This document shows, piece by piece, positions 23,516 through 32,938 of a stretch of 64,000 nt of DNA; position 1 is the stretch's first letter, and each line of letters begins with the position of its first letter. Under the pieces are notes generated by a model that did not search any database, was not told the origin of the DNA, and was given only the letters and a program-made list of their open reading frames with translations. Made by a program: the position numbers and the translations under genes. This stretch comes from DASRBN01 sp035294305 (GTDB lineage: Bacteria; Chloroflexota; Ktedonobacteria; Ktedonobacterales; Ktedonobacteraceae), in assembly GCA_035294305.1 (NCBI GenBank), contig DATGLD010000019.1:1-64000 (forward strand), given 5' to 3'.

Positions 23516-26158
23516 CTACTTCAGGCTTTCTTTCACCAATTTCGGCACTAAAGCCAGCGCGCTGCCCAACTCGGCCTTGTTTTTACCGCCGCCCTGCGCC
23601 GATTCGGGTCGCCCGCCACCCTTGCCGCCGAGACGTTGGCCAACGGCGCCAGCGATCTTACCGGCATCCAGTCCTCGCCTGGTCAGCTCGGCCGAGATGC
23701 TGATCTGGATGCTAGCTCGTTCGGCGTAATTACTGGCGAGTACAACTATGCCTGGCCGACCGAGTTTGCTCAGCACCATCTCGCCCATCTCGCGCAGCAT
23801 CCGGTCGTCAGGTACGTCGATAGTCGCGACGACCACCGGCACGCCAGATACGTCCTGCGCCTTTTCTGCCAGTGTCTCCACCTGGCGCTGGGCCGCTTCA
23901 CGCTGGAACTGGGCGACCTGGCGGCGCAACGTCACGACTTCCTCGACAAGCTGGTCAACTTTCGATTCAAGCACATCCGGCTGTGTCTGCAATTTAGCGC
24001 TCAACGTGTCTATCAGGGCGCTGCGCCGGCGTAAATAGGCCTCGGCTCCCCGGCCCGTCAGCGCCTCGATGCGCCGGATGCCGGCTGCGATGCTCGTTTC
24101 CTGAATGGTGATGTAGATGCCTATCTGCCCGGTTGAGGCGCAGTGAGTCCCGCCGCATAGCTCGATGCTGCTGCCCATCGAGACAACGCGCACCTCATCC
24201 TCGTACTTCTCCCCAAACAGCGCCATAGCACCGGTCTGCAGGGCTTGCTGTAAGGGCATGATGTTGGTATGCACCGGCAGGTCAGCCCGAATCCAGCGAT
24301 TGATCTGCTCGTCGACCTGCGCGATTTCAGAGGCGGTAAGCGGGCGCGAGCTGGCAAAGTCGAAGCGCAGGCGCTCCGGTTCAACCAGCGAGCCGCGCTG
24401 CTCCACCTGTGGGCCGATGATGTCGCGCAGCGCCTTGTGTAGCAGGTGCGTTGCACTGTGGTTACGCATCGTATCTTCCCGCCGCTGGGCAATTACGTCA
24501 GCCTGCACGGTATCACCAACGCGCAAATAGCCTTCCGCGATGTACCCATAGTGGACGATCAGTCCCTTCAGTGGCCGCTTTGTATCCTCAACGTGGAAAA
24601 CGCCCATCGGGCCACTGAGGTCGCCGCGGTCGCCGATTTGCCCCCCGCTCTCGGCGTAGAATGGGGTAGCATCAAGTATGACCAGGGCCGATTGTGGCGC
24701 GCTAATACTCTCAACCTCGGCGCCGTCCACGATCAGACCCATAACCTTACTGCTGCCACTGATACCGTCGTAGCCGGTGAATTCGGTTGGCCCCACCCGC
24801 TTCAAAACTGCTGTGAGCGCCTCGACGTCTTTGCCCTGTGTAAAGGCAGCGGCCGAGCGGCTGCGCTCCTGCTGCTCCTGCATCGCCTTCTCGAAGCCGG
24901 GAATATCGACGGTAAAATCGTGTTCGGCAGCCACCTCTTGCGTAAACTCGAGGGGGAAGCCATGCGAGTCGTACAGTTTAAAGGCCTCTGCTCCCGGTAT
25001 CACACGCGAACCCTTTTGCCGCAAGTCCTCAAGCAGATTGTTGAGCAGGTAGAGGCCCGTATTGAGCGTCTGGCCAAATTTCTTCTCTTCCAGGCTCAAA
25101 ATTTCTACAATGCGGTCGCGCTGCAGGCCAAGCTCGACGTAGTGTCCTTTCATCAGGTTAATCACCGTATCGGCGGCCTCGGAAAGAAACGGCTTATCCA
25201 GGCCAAGCAGTTTGCCGTGGCGCACCGCGCGCCGTAGGATGCGCCGGAAGATGTAGCCGCGCCCCTCGTTGCTGGGCAGCACTCCATCGGCTGCCAGGAA
25301 GACCAGCGCGCGCCCGTGATCAGCAATCACTCGCAGGGAGGTATCGCTTTTCGGATTCAGCCCATAGGCGGTGCCAGCAAGGGTCGCGAAGCTATCGATG
25401 ATCGGGCGGAAGAGATCAGTATCGAAAACCGATTCTTTACCCTGCAAGACCATCGAGAGGCGTTCCAGGCCCAGGCCGGTATCGATATTCTTCTTCGGCA
25501 GGGGAGTGCGCGTGCCATCCAGGTCCTGGTAAAATTGCATGAAGACGAGATTCCAGATTTCCAGGAAGCGCTCGCAGTCGCAGCCGGGTTTGCAATCAGC
25601 CCGGCCACAGCCGTGTTCGACGCCGCGGTCATAATAAATTTCGGAATCCGGTCCGCATGGACCCGAGGCTCCCGGTGGCCCCCACCAGTTGTCTTCCAGG
25701 CGCACAATCGCTTCATCGGAGAAACCCGCGATCTTGTTCCACCAGTGTGGCGCTTCGTCGTCTTCTGGATGCACCGTCGGGTGCAGGCGGTTAGCGGGCA
25801 GTCTGACCACCTGCGTCAGAAATTCCCAGGCAAAGGCAATCGCGTCGCGCTTAAAATAGTCGCCAACAGAGAAATTCCCCAGCATTTCAAAAAAAGTAAG
25901 CGAGCGCTCGTTGCCAACTTTATCGATATCCGTTGTGCGGAAGCATTTCTGAGCTGAGGTGAGCCGTAACGCGGGCGGGGTCTCACGACCCAGGAAAAAA
26001 GGGATCATCTGTTGCATACCTGCGGTTGTCAGCAGCACCGTCGGGTCGTTGCGCGGCACTAGCGAAGAACTGGGCATAAGCATATGGCCTTTGCTGACAA
26101 AAAAGTCCAGGAAAAGCTGGCGAATTTCGGTACCCGTCAATTTCATATCTATAGACAC
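23516..26158 (-). CDS. alaS: alanyl-tRNA synthetase
   Basis: 880 residues, the normal length, charging tRNA-Ala with alanine in the cytoplasm. The class II catalytic domain shows motif 2/3 landmarks in TSAQKCFRTTDIDKVG and LTFFEMLGNFSVGDYFKR. The editing domain has the zinc ligands of HSATHLLH and CGGTHC. A coiled-coil and the C-Ala domain end with a glycine-rich GGKGGGRPESAQGGG. GTG 26158 is preferred because GAGGAGG lies nine bases upstream, whereas the next ATG, four codons in, is too far from it. It stands alone on the minus strand. Confidence 0.97.
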   Translation of the reverse strand: MSIDMKLTGTEIRQLFLDFFVSKGHMLMPSSSLVPRNDPTVLLTTAGMQQMIPFFLGRETPPALRLTSAQKCFRTTDIDKVGNERSLTFFEMLGNFSVGDYFKRDAIAFAWEFLTQVVRLPANRLHPTVHPEDDEAPHWWNKIAGFSDEAIVRLEDNWWGPPGASGPCGPDSEIYYDRGVEHGCGRADCKPGCDCERFLEIWNLVFMQFYQDLDGTRTPLPKKNIDTGLGLERLSMVLQGKESVFDTDLFRPIIDSFATLAGTAYGLNPKSDTSLRVIADHGRALVFLAADGVLPSNEGRGYIFRRILRRAVRHGKLLGLDKPFLSEAADTVINLMKGHYVELGLQRDRIVEILSLEEKKFGQTLNTGLYLLNNLLEDLRQKGSRVIPGAEAFKLYDSHGFPLEFTQEVAAEHDFTVDIPGFEKAMQEQQERSRSAAAFTQGKDVEALTAVLKRVGPTEFTGYDGISGSSKVMGLIVDGAEVESISAPQSALVILDATPFYAESGGQIGDRGDLSGPMGVFHVEDTKRPLKGLIVHYGYIAEGYLRVGDTVQADVIAQRREDTMRNHSATHLLHKALRDIIGPQVEQRGSLVEPERLRFDFASSRPLTASEIAQVDEQINRWIRADLPVHTNIMPLQQALQTGAMALFGEKYEDEVRVVSMGSSIELCGGTHCASTGQIGIYITIQETSIAAGIRRIEALTGRGAEAYLRRRSALIDTLSAKLQTQPDVLESKVDQLVEEVVTLRRQVAQFQREAAQRQVETLAEKAQDVSGVPVVVATIDVPDDRMLREMGEMVLSKLGRPGIVVLASNYAERASIQISISAELTRRGLDAGKIAGAVGQRLGGKGGGRPESAQGGGKNKAELGSALALVPKLVKESLK

Positions 26159-26514
26159 AGCGTCAATCCTCCTCAGAGATAGGTATGTATTTTTATTGAG
26201 GGCGCAAGGGCATTCTATTGGGCCGATCAGCCGGCCTCTTTTTGTTAAGCTCCAATTTTTCGCTCGTCCCTGGCCACCTTATCCGAGTATAACATAAATG
26301 TCTATATCTAAAAAAAAGTCATAAACAGGCTATGTGGCGTATGAAAATCGGCTTGTAGAGTCGCTGCCGGTTATGTTATTATTAGAGGCAAGGAACTACC
26401 CTGGCTCCAAAAAGACCAGAAGTTCTACTAAAGGATAAGGTAGGAGTCAAGGCTCGCAAGGGAACGACCAGGATGCAGCTAGATAGGCAGTGGATACAGG
26501 ACAAGGAGTATGCC
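26159..26514. other. divergent spacer between alaS and a Uma2 gene
   Basis: No gene seen. It should hold the promoters of both neighbours. TTGTAG and TTATTA spaced by 17 (26353-26381) are a weak plus-strand candidate; nothing clear appears on the minus strand. Confidence 0.35.
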
Positions 26515-27267
26515 ATGATCGAGCAGACCAGGGGCGAGATAGAGTATTACTACGACAGCCATCCTACCGAGGAGGATTTGATGGGGGAATCCTGGCTGCA
26601 TGCGGAACTGGTGCATTATCTCGTCGAGGTTCTAAAATGGCTCTTCCGCGATCAACAGTGCGCTATCTATGAAAACTTCAATTTCTACCAGACCCGTGAT
26701 GAGTATGAGAAGCCCCTGGCTCCTGATATCGCTGTCATTAGAGGGGTAGCATATGGCCCGGTGCGCAGTTGGAGAATCGGGGTACATGGGCCAGGCCCTC
26801 ATGTCGTCTTTGAGGTCGCGTCTGAAGAGACCTGGAAGCGTGACCTGGAAGAAAAGCCGTACCGGTATGCACACATGGGGGTGCGGGAATACTTTGCCTA
26901 TGACCCGAACCTGCCTCCGGTGTGGCGTAATCAACCTTACCAGCTCTGCGGATGGCAGTTAGATGAAGAGGCCGGTTTGATGCGGAAGATGGTTTCTGGT
27001 CCTGATGGACGCTTATGGAGCCAGCAACTCGATAGCTTGCTCGTTCCCAGGGGCTCTAAGCTGTGCCTCTATGATCGTTCCTGGCGTGTGCGACCAACCA
27101 GGGCCGAGGCGGAAGCTGAGGCAAAAAAGGCCGCAATACGTTTAGCCGAGGCGGAAGCCGAAGCGAGGAAAAGGGCGATGCGGTTAGCCGAAGCGGAAGC
27201 CGAGAAAGCCAGGAGAATGGCAGAACGCTTGCGCTCGCTTGGCATAGACCCGGATCAGTTAATCTGA
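26515..27267 (+). CDS. Uma2-family protein, copy A
   Basis: 250 residues. The first about 190 form a Uma2/DUF820 PD-(D/E)XK nuclease-like domain: PTEEDLMGES, the catalytic-type acidic residues in LAPDIAVI and VVFEVASEETWKRDLEEK, and the family's late YFAYDP. The tail from about residue 195 is a charged heptad-like coil of repeated AEAEAE/ARK units, ending RLRSLGIDPDQ. Copy B at 55465-56265 has the same layout and the same last residues. Uma2 proteins are abundant in cyanobacteria and Ktedonobacteria, and their role is unproven. ATG 26515 has AAGGAG seven bases upstream and matches the start of copy B; 26473 is a longer alternative. Confidence 0.8.
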   Translation: MIEQTRGEIEYYYDSHPTEEDLMGESWLHAELVHYLVEVLKWLFRDQQCAIYENFNFYQTRDEYEKPLAPDIAVIRGVAYGPVRSWRIGVHGPGPHVVFEVASEETWKRDLEEKPYRYAHMGVREYFAYDPNLPPVWRNQPYQLCGWQLDEEAGLMRKMVSGPDGRLWSQQLDSLLVPRGSKLCLYDRSWRVRPTRAEAEAEAKKAAIRLAEAEAEARKRAMRLAEAEAEKARRMAERLRSLGIDPDQLI

Positions 27268-27308
27268 ACTTGAACTTTCTCAGGAGTGGAGGGCTATATC
27301 CAGCAATC

Positions 27309-27815
27309 ATGCCGAAAATTATACAGGTTCCTCATAGAACCCTCCTTGTCCTCTGTGGCCCGGCAGGCTCCGGCAAAAGCACCTTCGCGGCTCAGCGCTT
27401 CATTCCAACCAGTATCGTCTCATCCGATCACTGCCGCGCCATGATCTGCGACGATGAAAACAATCAGCAGGTCAACCGCGATACCTTCGACCTTTTCCAC
27501 TATATTATTCACAAGCGCCTGTTCCTGGGACGCTTTACCGTCGCGGACAGCACCGCGCTACAATTCGAGGCCCGGCGCAAGCTACGCGAGTTATCTCGTC
27601 AATTCGGCTACCTGGGCTGCCTGCTGATCTTCGATATCCCACCGGAGATTTGCCTGGAACGGGATAGGATGCGTCATCGTATTGTAGGTGAGCAGGTAGT
27701 GGCCTATCATGCAGGGCTATTGCAGCGCACATTACAGGACGCACCCGATGAAGGATGGGAGCAGGTTCACGTGCTAGGCGAAGGTGACATGGATACGGTG
27801 GTTGAGATTGTCTAA
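27309..27815 (+). CDS. P-loop polynucleotide/small-molecule kinase
   Basis: 168 residues with a Walker A motif CGPAGSGKSTFA near residue 20 and a lid-type arginine pair in ERDRMRHR. The order is that of the kinase domain of bacterial Pnkp and other AAA_33-type kinases: after the P-loop comes VSSDHCRAMICDDENNQQVN, then VADSTALQFEARRKLRELSR, then LLIFDIPPEICLERD. It should phosphorylate a 5' hydroxyl or a small alcohol using ATP. The next gene, 15 bases on, is a HAD phosphatase, giving a kinase/phosphatase pair. ATG 27309 is chosen over the TTG at 27270. Confidence 0.75.
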   Translation: MPKIIQVPHRTLLVLCGPAGSGKSTFAAQRFIPTSIVSSDHCRAMICDDENNQQVNRDTFDLFHYIIHKRLFLGRFTVADSTALQFEARRKLRELSRQFGYLGCLLIFDIPPEICLERDRMRHRIVGEQVVAYHAGLLQRTLQDAPDEGWEQVHVLGEGDMDTVVEIV

Positions 27816-27830
27816 GTGGAAGGCTTTTCG

Positions 27831-28784
27831 ATGCAAAACTCGATTTTCTGGCGGCGACCAGGTGTCGATTTCCCCTCTTCTCTCGATACCATGCTTTTCG
27901 ATATTGACGGCGTGCTGGTGCAAACCATAGATTCGTTCCATGCCACAGATATCGCGGCGGCAGAATATGTCGCGGGCACGATTTTCGGATTGGATTGGGG
28001 ACAGGGTGAGGGAAAATCACTCTTTACACATGATGATGTTCTCGCTTTCAAGCAGGCGGGTGGCTACAATAACGATTGGGATATGTGTTACCTGCTGGCA
28101 ACGCTTGGCGTTGCCCGCTTGCGCGAATGGAAGGGCGCATCGTTTGCCGCTCGCAGCAGCCTGGAATGGGCGGCGCTCTCACGAGTTGCCAACGTAGAGG
28201 GCCACGGTGGAATTACATGGGTACGAGACGTTATGCCGGCAACGGCGCAGCTTCCCTATAATATCATCGGCGATATCTACCATGAGCTATATTGGGGCGC
28301 GTCCGAATACCAACGCTGGTTTGGCCGCCCGCCACGCTACCTGCCCGATTGCCCGGGATTTGTGAAGAACGAGCGCATGCTTTTCCCAACGGATTTCTTT
28401 GCGCGCTTGCGCAAGCGCGGCATCCAGCATATGGGTATGATAACCGGGCGCGTCGGGCCGGAGGTCGAAAGCGTGCTGGAACGAATAGAGGACTACTGTG
28501 GCGAGCGCTGGTGGGATGTGGTCATTCCCGCCGATGTCTGCCCCAAACCTGACCCACGCGCCCTCCGGCTGGCGCTTGAGGGTATCGGATCAGATGTTAG
28601 GAGCGGTCTTTACATTGGCGATACCGGCGATGACCTCGACGTGGTGCTGAATTATCGCGCTACAAGCCAGGCAGGCGAGCCAGGTATGCTGGCTGTCATG
28701 CTCGTACGCCAGGACGAGGTCGAGCTATACCAGCAACGCGGGGCAGATATGATCGTGGGGGCGGTTACAGATTTATTGGAGTGA
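27831..28784 (+). CDS. HAD-superfamily phosphatase
   Basis: 317 residues. Motif I is MLFDIDGVLVQT, with the nucleophile and acid aspartates two apart. Motif II is probably in GMITGRVGPE, motif III the lysine in CPKPDPRALRLALEGI, and motif IV YIGDTGDDLDVV. A helical cap of about 150 residues lies between I and II, as in phosphoglycolate-phosphatase-like enzymes. The substrate cannot be read. GGAAGG precedes ATG 27831, and it follows the kinase gene after 15 bases, so the two are co-transcribed. Confidence 0.8.
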   Translation: MQNSIFWRRPGVDFPSSLDTMLFDIDGVLVQTIDSFHATDIAAAEYVAGTIFGLDWGQGEGKSLFTHDDVLAFKQAGGYNNDWDMCYLLATLGVARLREWKGASFAARSSLEWAALSRVANVEGHGGITWVRDVMPATAQLPYNIIGDIYHELYWGASEYQRWFGRPPRYLPDCPGFVKNERMLFPTDFFARLRKRGIQHMGMITGRVGPEVESVLERIEDYCGERWWDVVIPADVCPKPDPRALRLALEGIGSDVRSGLYIGDTGDDLDVVLNYRATSQAGEPGMLAVMLVRQDEVELYQQRGADMIVGAVTDLLE

Positions 28785-28788
28785 GCTG

Positions 28789-29680
28789 CTACAAAACGAT
28801 TCCAAACAGCTGTGCCAGGATTGCTTGAAACTCATCCTCTGACTGTAACTGCCGCTCTTCCTTTTGCCCATGAAGCGTCGTTATCAGGCGCAAATCGGCT
28901 TCCTCTCGTCCTGCCTGTTCATAAGATGGTAGCTGAGCATTAGCGGCATTGAAGCGGAGACTATGAGCCGTCAGGGTAATACGACCCGTTGGAGTGGCGA
29001 GCGAGCATACCCGCTGCTGGGTGAAATGCGACTCCGGCGAGTTCTGCTGAAAAGAGCATCTTTCGCTAAAATCGCTCAAATTGTGAGGTTCAAGAGTGAA
29101 ACGATATTGCGGTTCCCATTGCTCGGCGTTCAATTGCTGCAATATCCAATACTCGCGCTGCGCATACCGCTCGTCCTTATCCTCTGCTGGCACCAGGCGA
29201 TACCTGTGCCCATCTGTATCATCCTGCTCTACTCCAGCTACAAAGCGTTTTGGCAGCCGGAACGAGTCACCAAATCCTACGTCGGCCAACCAGTCGCTGC
29301 CATCCAACTCATGAACGAGCAGCGTCAGGTGATCGTAAGGAGGGCTGAAGCCGCCGGAACTGCTGGCAACTTCAGCGGAAAGCAGTGTTGCCTCGAAGCC
29401 CAATTGGCGCAGCAACCACACGAAGAGGCCGTTGAGTTCGTAGCAGAAGCCCCCCCCGCTGCCGGCGCACGATTTTATCGAAGAGCGCATCTTCTTGCAG
29501 AATGATTGGCTGCCCATAGTGTATGGAGAGGTTCTCGAACGGGACGGCCAGAAGATGGGCTTCATGCAAGGCTTGCAGCGTTTGCAGGGATGGAGCAAGA
29601 GAATCCATGGCTGCCGGAGCCGGGAAACGGATACGATTGAGGTATTCTGTCGAGGCTGTAGGAATGCTGGCATTCGGCAT
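28789..29680 (-). pseudogene. arylamine N-acetyltransferase, frameshifted
   Basis: The N-terminal part (from ATG 29680) reads EYLNRIRFPAP ... LLAVPFENLSIHYG and the rest, in another frame, GGGFCYELNGLFVWLLRQLG ... YDHLTLLV ... WLADVGFGDSF, giving the cysteine, histidine and aspartate of the NAT triad. The frames join at a run of eight G on the minus strand (C8 at 29450-29457), directly before the catalytic cysteine codon. Seven G would restore RGGFCYELNG. The intact enzyme would transfer acetyl from acetyl-CoA to arylamines. It follows rlmN by 47 bases. The break may be real decay, a slippage switch or a base-calling error. Confidence 0.85.
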
Positions 29681-29727
29681 ATGTGATGTTCGCCTTTTCC
29701 TTTCGTCTCTATCCCAGCCCGGGACTC

Positions 29728-30894
29728 TTATGATGGAATTTTCTCGCCGCGCTTGCGCTGGTTCTCGAAACGTGTTCGTAGCTGACCGCAAGCGGCTGCG
29801 ATATCATCTCCACGTTCGGCTCGCACGCTGTTACTGACTCCATGCTGATGGAGGATGGCGCGGAAGGCGCGAATGGCCTCTCCGGATGGGGGCCGGTAAT
29901 CGGCAGCCGTAGCATTGACGGGAATGCAATTGACATGCGCGAACTGTTTCAGCGGTGCCAGCAACTTGCCCAATTTGTGAGCGTATTCAGGCGTATCGTT
30001 CACGCCTGCCAGCAGCACGTATTCAAATGTGACCTGTCTTCCGGTTGCGTCAATGTAATCTTTGCACGCGGCAATCAACTCGGCGATTGGATATTTGCGG
30101 TTCACGGGCATTGTGCGGCTGCGCAGTTCGTCGGTAGGGGCGTGTAGGGAGATGGCGAGGTTTACCTGCAAGGGTTCCTGAGCGAGCCTTCTTATCGCTG
30201 GAACAAGCCCTACGGTCGAGACGGTCATATGCCGCGCGCCGAGGTTGAAGCCTGCGGTGCTGTTGAGGATGCGCAAAGCTCTGAGTACGTTGTCGTAATT
30301 ATGCAGTGGCTCGCCCATGCCCATCAAGACGATGTTGGTGATGTGGTCGATAGGCACGCTGCCGGGAAGTCCTGCCGCGCTCCATGGCGCGGCGCGCAGT
30401 TCGCGGGCGAAGAAGAGCACCTGGGCGACGATTTCACCCGCGCTGAGGTGGCGATCAAAACCCATCTGGCCAGTGGCGCAAAACGTGCAGCCATAGGCGC
30501 AGCCAGCCTGCGAGGAGACGCAGACGGTAGCGCGGGCGCTGCTCTCGCCCAGCGATGAATAAAGCATGAGAACGGATTCGATGAGCTTGCCGTCGTCCAG
30601 TTCCAGCAGGATTTTGCGCGTGCGGTCGTCTTTGGAGTGTAGTTCGCTGCGCACGACCACCGGGCCGATGCAGGCTTCCTCAACAAGCCGGATGCGTAGG
30701 GCCTGAGGCAGGTTGGTCATGGCCGCAAAATCGGTGACAAGATGCTGGTAGAGCCAGCTATAGATTTGTTTCGCGCGAAACGCAGGCTCTCCCCGCTCGA
30801 CGAGCCATTGCTGCAATTCTGGCAATGTGAAGGCGAGCAGGTCGGTCTTCTTTTGTATATTGGTTGAATTGTGTGTGAATTGGGTCTGGGTCAT
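29728..30894 (-). CDS. rlmN: 23S rRNA (adenine2503-C2)-methyltransferase
   Basis: 388 residues of a radical-SAM enzyme that methylates C2 of A2503 in 23S rRNA (and A37 of some tRNAs). The iron-sulfur ligands are in CAYGCTFCATGQMGF. The N-terminal helical domain (LPELQQWLVERGEPAFRAKQ) and the C-terminal cysteine region (PSGEAIRAFRAILHQHGVSN followed by R-x-S/E motifs) are in place; the expected second catalytic cysteine appears in IAAACGQL. ATG 30894 is chosen because TATAAT ends seven bases upstream; the in-frame codons before it would lie in the promoter. Confidence 0.93.
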   Translation of the reverse strand: MTQTQFTHNSTNIQKKTDLLAFTLPELQQWLVERGEPAFRAKQIYSWLYQHLVTDFAAMTNLPQALRIRLVEEACIGPVVVRSELHSKDDRTRKILLELDDGKLIESVLMLYSSLGESSARATVCVSSQAGCAYGCTFCATGQMGFDRHLSAGEIVAQVLFFARELRAAPWSAAGLPGSVPIDHITNIVLMGMGEPLHNYDNVLRALRILNSTAGFNLGARHMTVSTVGLVPAIRRLAQEPLQVNLAISLHAPTDELRSRTMPVNRKYPIAELIAACKDYIDATGRQVTFEYVLLAGVNDTPEYAHKLGKLLAPLKQFAHVNCIPVNATAADYRPPSGEAIRAFRAILHQHGVSNSVRAERGDDIAAACGQLRTRFENQRKRGEKIPS

Positions 30895-30900
30895 GGCTTC

Positions 30901-30906
30901 ATTATA
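30901..30906 (-). promoter_or_regulatory. -10 box giving a probably leaderless rlmN transcript
   Basis: On the minus strand TATAAT ends only six bases before the ATG at 30894, so transcription would begin at or next to the start codon. TTGGAC at 30934-30929 is a distant -35 candidate (22-base spacer). Confidence 0.5.
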
Positions 30907-31117
30907 GCATGTTTTGTGGGTGGTGGTTGTCCAAAAATCGGTCATCACTTTTGTCTAACAACCCATAACACTGTTCATGACGCTTTGATGATGCTTCCTG
31001 CTTATGCTTTGAGCAGAGAGGATGGGGAGCATGATGTCCTTTGACGATAGGTGCGAGAGACCGGCGACTTCCCTATCAAAGGACACATTTGAAATGCACA
31101 ACACAAAGGAGGGAGCT

Positions 31118-31948
31118 ATGCCTTACATCAAGGTCGGCCAGGAGAATTCGGGCGAGATCGAGCTGTACTATGAAGACCACGGCTCAGGACGGCCTGTCGT
31201 GCTGATCCATGGCTACCCACTCAGTAGTCGCGCATGGGATAAGCAGGTCCCGGTGCTGTTAGAGCATGGGTACCGTGTGATTATCTACGACCGGCGCGGC
31301 TTTGGTAAGTCCAGCCAGCCGACTAGCGGGTATGACTACGACACCTTCGCCAACGACCTCAACATGCTCCTGCGAACCCTTGATCTGCACGGCGTCACCC
31401 TGGTCGGCCACTCGATGGGAACCGGCGAGGTGACCCGGTACCTGGGCCAGTTCGGGTCGGCGCGGGTCGTCAGGGGGGTGCTGATATCCCCGATCCCGCC
31501 GTTCCTGTTGCAGACGCCCGACAACCCTCAAGGACTGCCGGCGAGCCTGTTCGATGGGTTCATACAGGCTGCCAGGAAGGACACCCCGGCGTGGATGAAG
31601 GAGTTCCTGGACACCTTCTACAACATCGAGCAATTGGGTGGTACGCTGGTCAGCAACCAGGCGTATCAGGCCAGCTGGAATCTGGCCACAACCGCCTCGG
31701 CCACTGCGGCAGTGGCCTGTATCGCTACGTGGGAGACCGACTTCCGCGCCGACCTGCCCAGGATCAAGGTGCCGGTGCTGGTCATCGATGGCGATGACGA
31801 CCGTGTGCTGCCCTACGCCAAAACGGGCGAACGGCTGGTCGGCCTGATCAGCGGCGTGAAGTTGGTGGTCATCGCCGGCGGCCCGCACGCCATCGCCTGG
31901 ACCCATGCCGATCAGGTCAACAACGCCCTGCTGAAGTTCCTGGCCTGA
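31118..31948 (+). CDS. alpha/beta hydrolase, non-heme haloperoxidase type
   Basis: 276 residues, cytoplasmic. The nucleophile elbow is VTLVGHSMGTGEV, the oxyanion strand is VVLIHGYPLSSRAWDKQ, the acid is in VPVLVIDGDDDRVLP and the histidine in GGPHAIAWTHADQV. The closest family pattern is the cofactor-free haloperoxidases/arylesterases of 275-280 residues. ATG 31118 has AAGGAGGG five bases upstream; an upstream in-frame start at 31022 would add 32 poorly conserved residues. It stands alone between rlmN (divergent) and a convergent lipoprotein pseudogene. Confidence 0.85.
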   Translation: MPYIKVGQENSGEIELYYEDHGSGRPVVLIHGYPLSSRAWDKQVPVLLEHGYRVIIYDRRGFGKSSQPTSGYDYDTFANDLNMLLRTLDLHGVTLVGHSMGTGEVTRYLGQFGSARVVRGVLISPIPPFLLQTPDNPQGLPASLFDGFIQAARKDTPAWMKEFLDTFYNIEQLGGTLVSNQAYQASWNLATTASATAAVACIATWETDFRADLPRIKVPVLVIDGDDDRVLPYAKTGERLVGLISGVKLVVIAGGPHAIAWTHADQVNNALLKFLA

Positions 31949-31991
31949 AAGGAGCAAACATATCGTTCTGAAGAAACATCAAAATATGACC

Positions 31992-32892
31992 TTATGTTAT
32001 GCTGATCTGTCCTATCTTGCTGCCGCGCTGCTCCGTGAACCAGAGCGTTCCCTCAGGGCCAGCGGTGATATCGTAAGGGCCGCTGTTAGCAGTAGGAACA
32101 ACATACTCGGTAACGTCGCCTGAAATGGTTATGCGTCCAATCTTATTAGCGCCACTTTCGGTGAACCAGAGCGCGCCGTCCGATCCCCTGGTTATCCTGA
32201 ATGGCTGGCTTGCGGCGGTGGGAAGTGCAAACTCGGTGATGGCGCCTGAAGTGGTGATGCGCCCAATCTTATTGCTATGCAGTTCGGTAAACCAGAGGGC
32301 GCCATCCGGTCCGGCGATTATGCCTTCAGGCAGGCAGGCTATCTGCTGTGGGAATGGTATATTCCGTGATTGCGCCGCTAGTGGTGATGCGCCCGATCTT
32401 GTTGACCGCACTTTCGGTAAACCAGAGCGTGCCGTCCGGCCCGGCGGTTATACCCAGCGTACTACCAATAGTCGGCCTGGAAAACTCGATCACATCTCCG
32501 CTGGTCGTAATGCGCCCAATTTTATTGCCAGGGAGATCGGTAAACCAGAGGGCGCCATCCGGCCCCTGAACAAGGTGATATGCGTGGGTGGTCGTAGTAA
32601 GTGGAAACAGGGTTATAACTCCCTGTGAGGTGATGTGTCCGATGTGGGAGCCGTTCGCGAACCAGGCTGTTCCATCCGGCCCGGCAGTAATACCGGTCAA
32701 ATCCGAACCCGGCAATGAAAATTCGCGAAAAGATACGTTGCTGGTTGAAACAGTGCGCGAGGCGACCGGTGTAGGTGTAGGCGAACCGGCAACAGGTGTG
32801 GAACCGCAGCCTGCCAGCAGAAGGACACTCACAAGCAATCCGAGCAAGACCAGAGGCCTTTCTGTTCTTCGTGAAGCCGCGATCGTTTTCAT
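31992..32892 (-). pseudogene. virginiamycin-B-lyase-like beta-propeller lipoprotein, frameshifted
   Basis: The N-terminus (ATG 32892, AAGGAGG upstream) is a lipoprotein signal ending LLLAGC, followed by a TPTP linker. The rest consists of six or seven blades with the unit ITAGPDGTLWFTES...NKIGRITTSG, the pattern of Vgb-like propellers. The frame breaks at a triple CAGG (32327-32338 on the plus strand); with two copies the text would read SLPEGIIAGPDGALWF without interruption. The two frames are otherwise undamaged, so the break looks recent or reversible. An intact form would be an extracytoplasmic membrane-bound propeller of unknown substrate. Confidence 0.85.
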
Positions 32893-32938
32893 CAAGGCCT
32901 CCTTTACTGCAAGGAAATGTCTATTGTGAACTATTTTA

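Noticed and set aside
26800..27250. Tandem DNA repeat in the Uma2 tail
   Set aside because: The repetition is at the protein level (AEAEA units) with variable codons, so it is a coiled-coil tail and not a simple repeat array.
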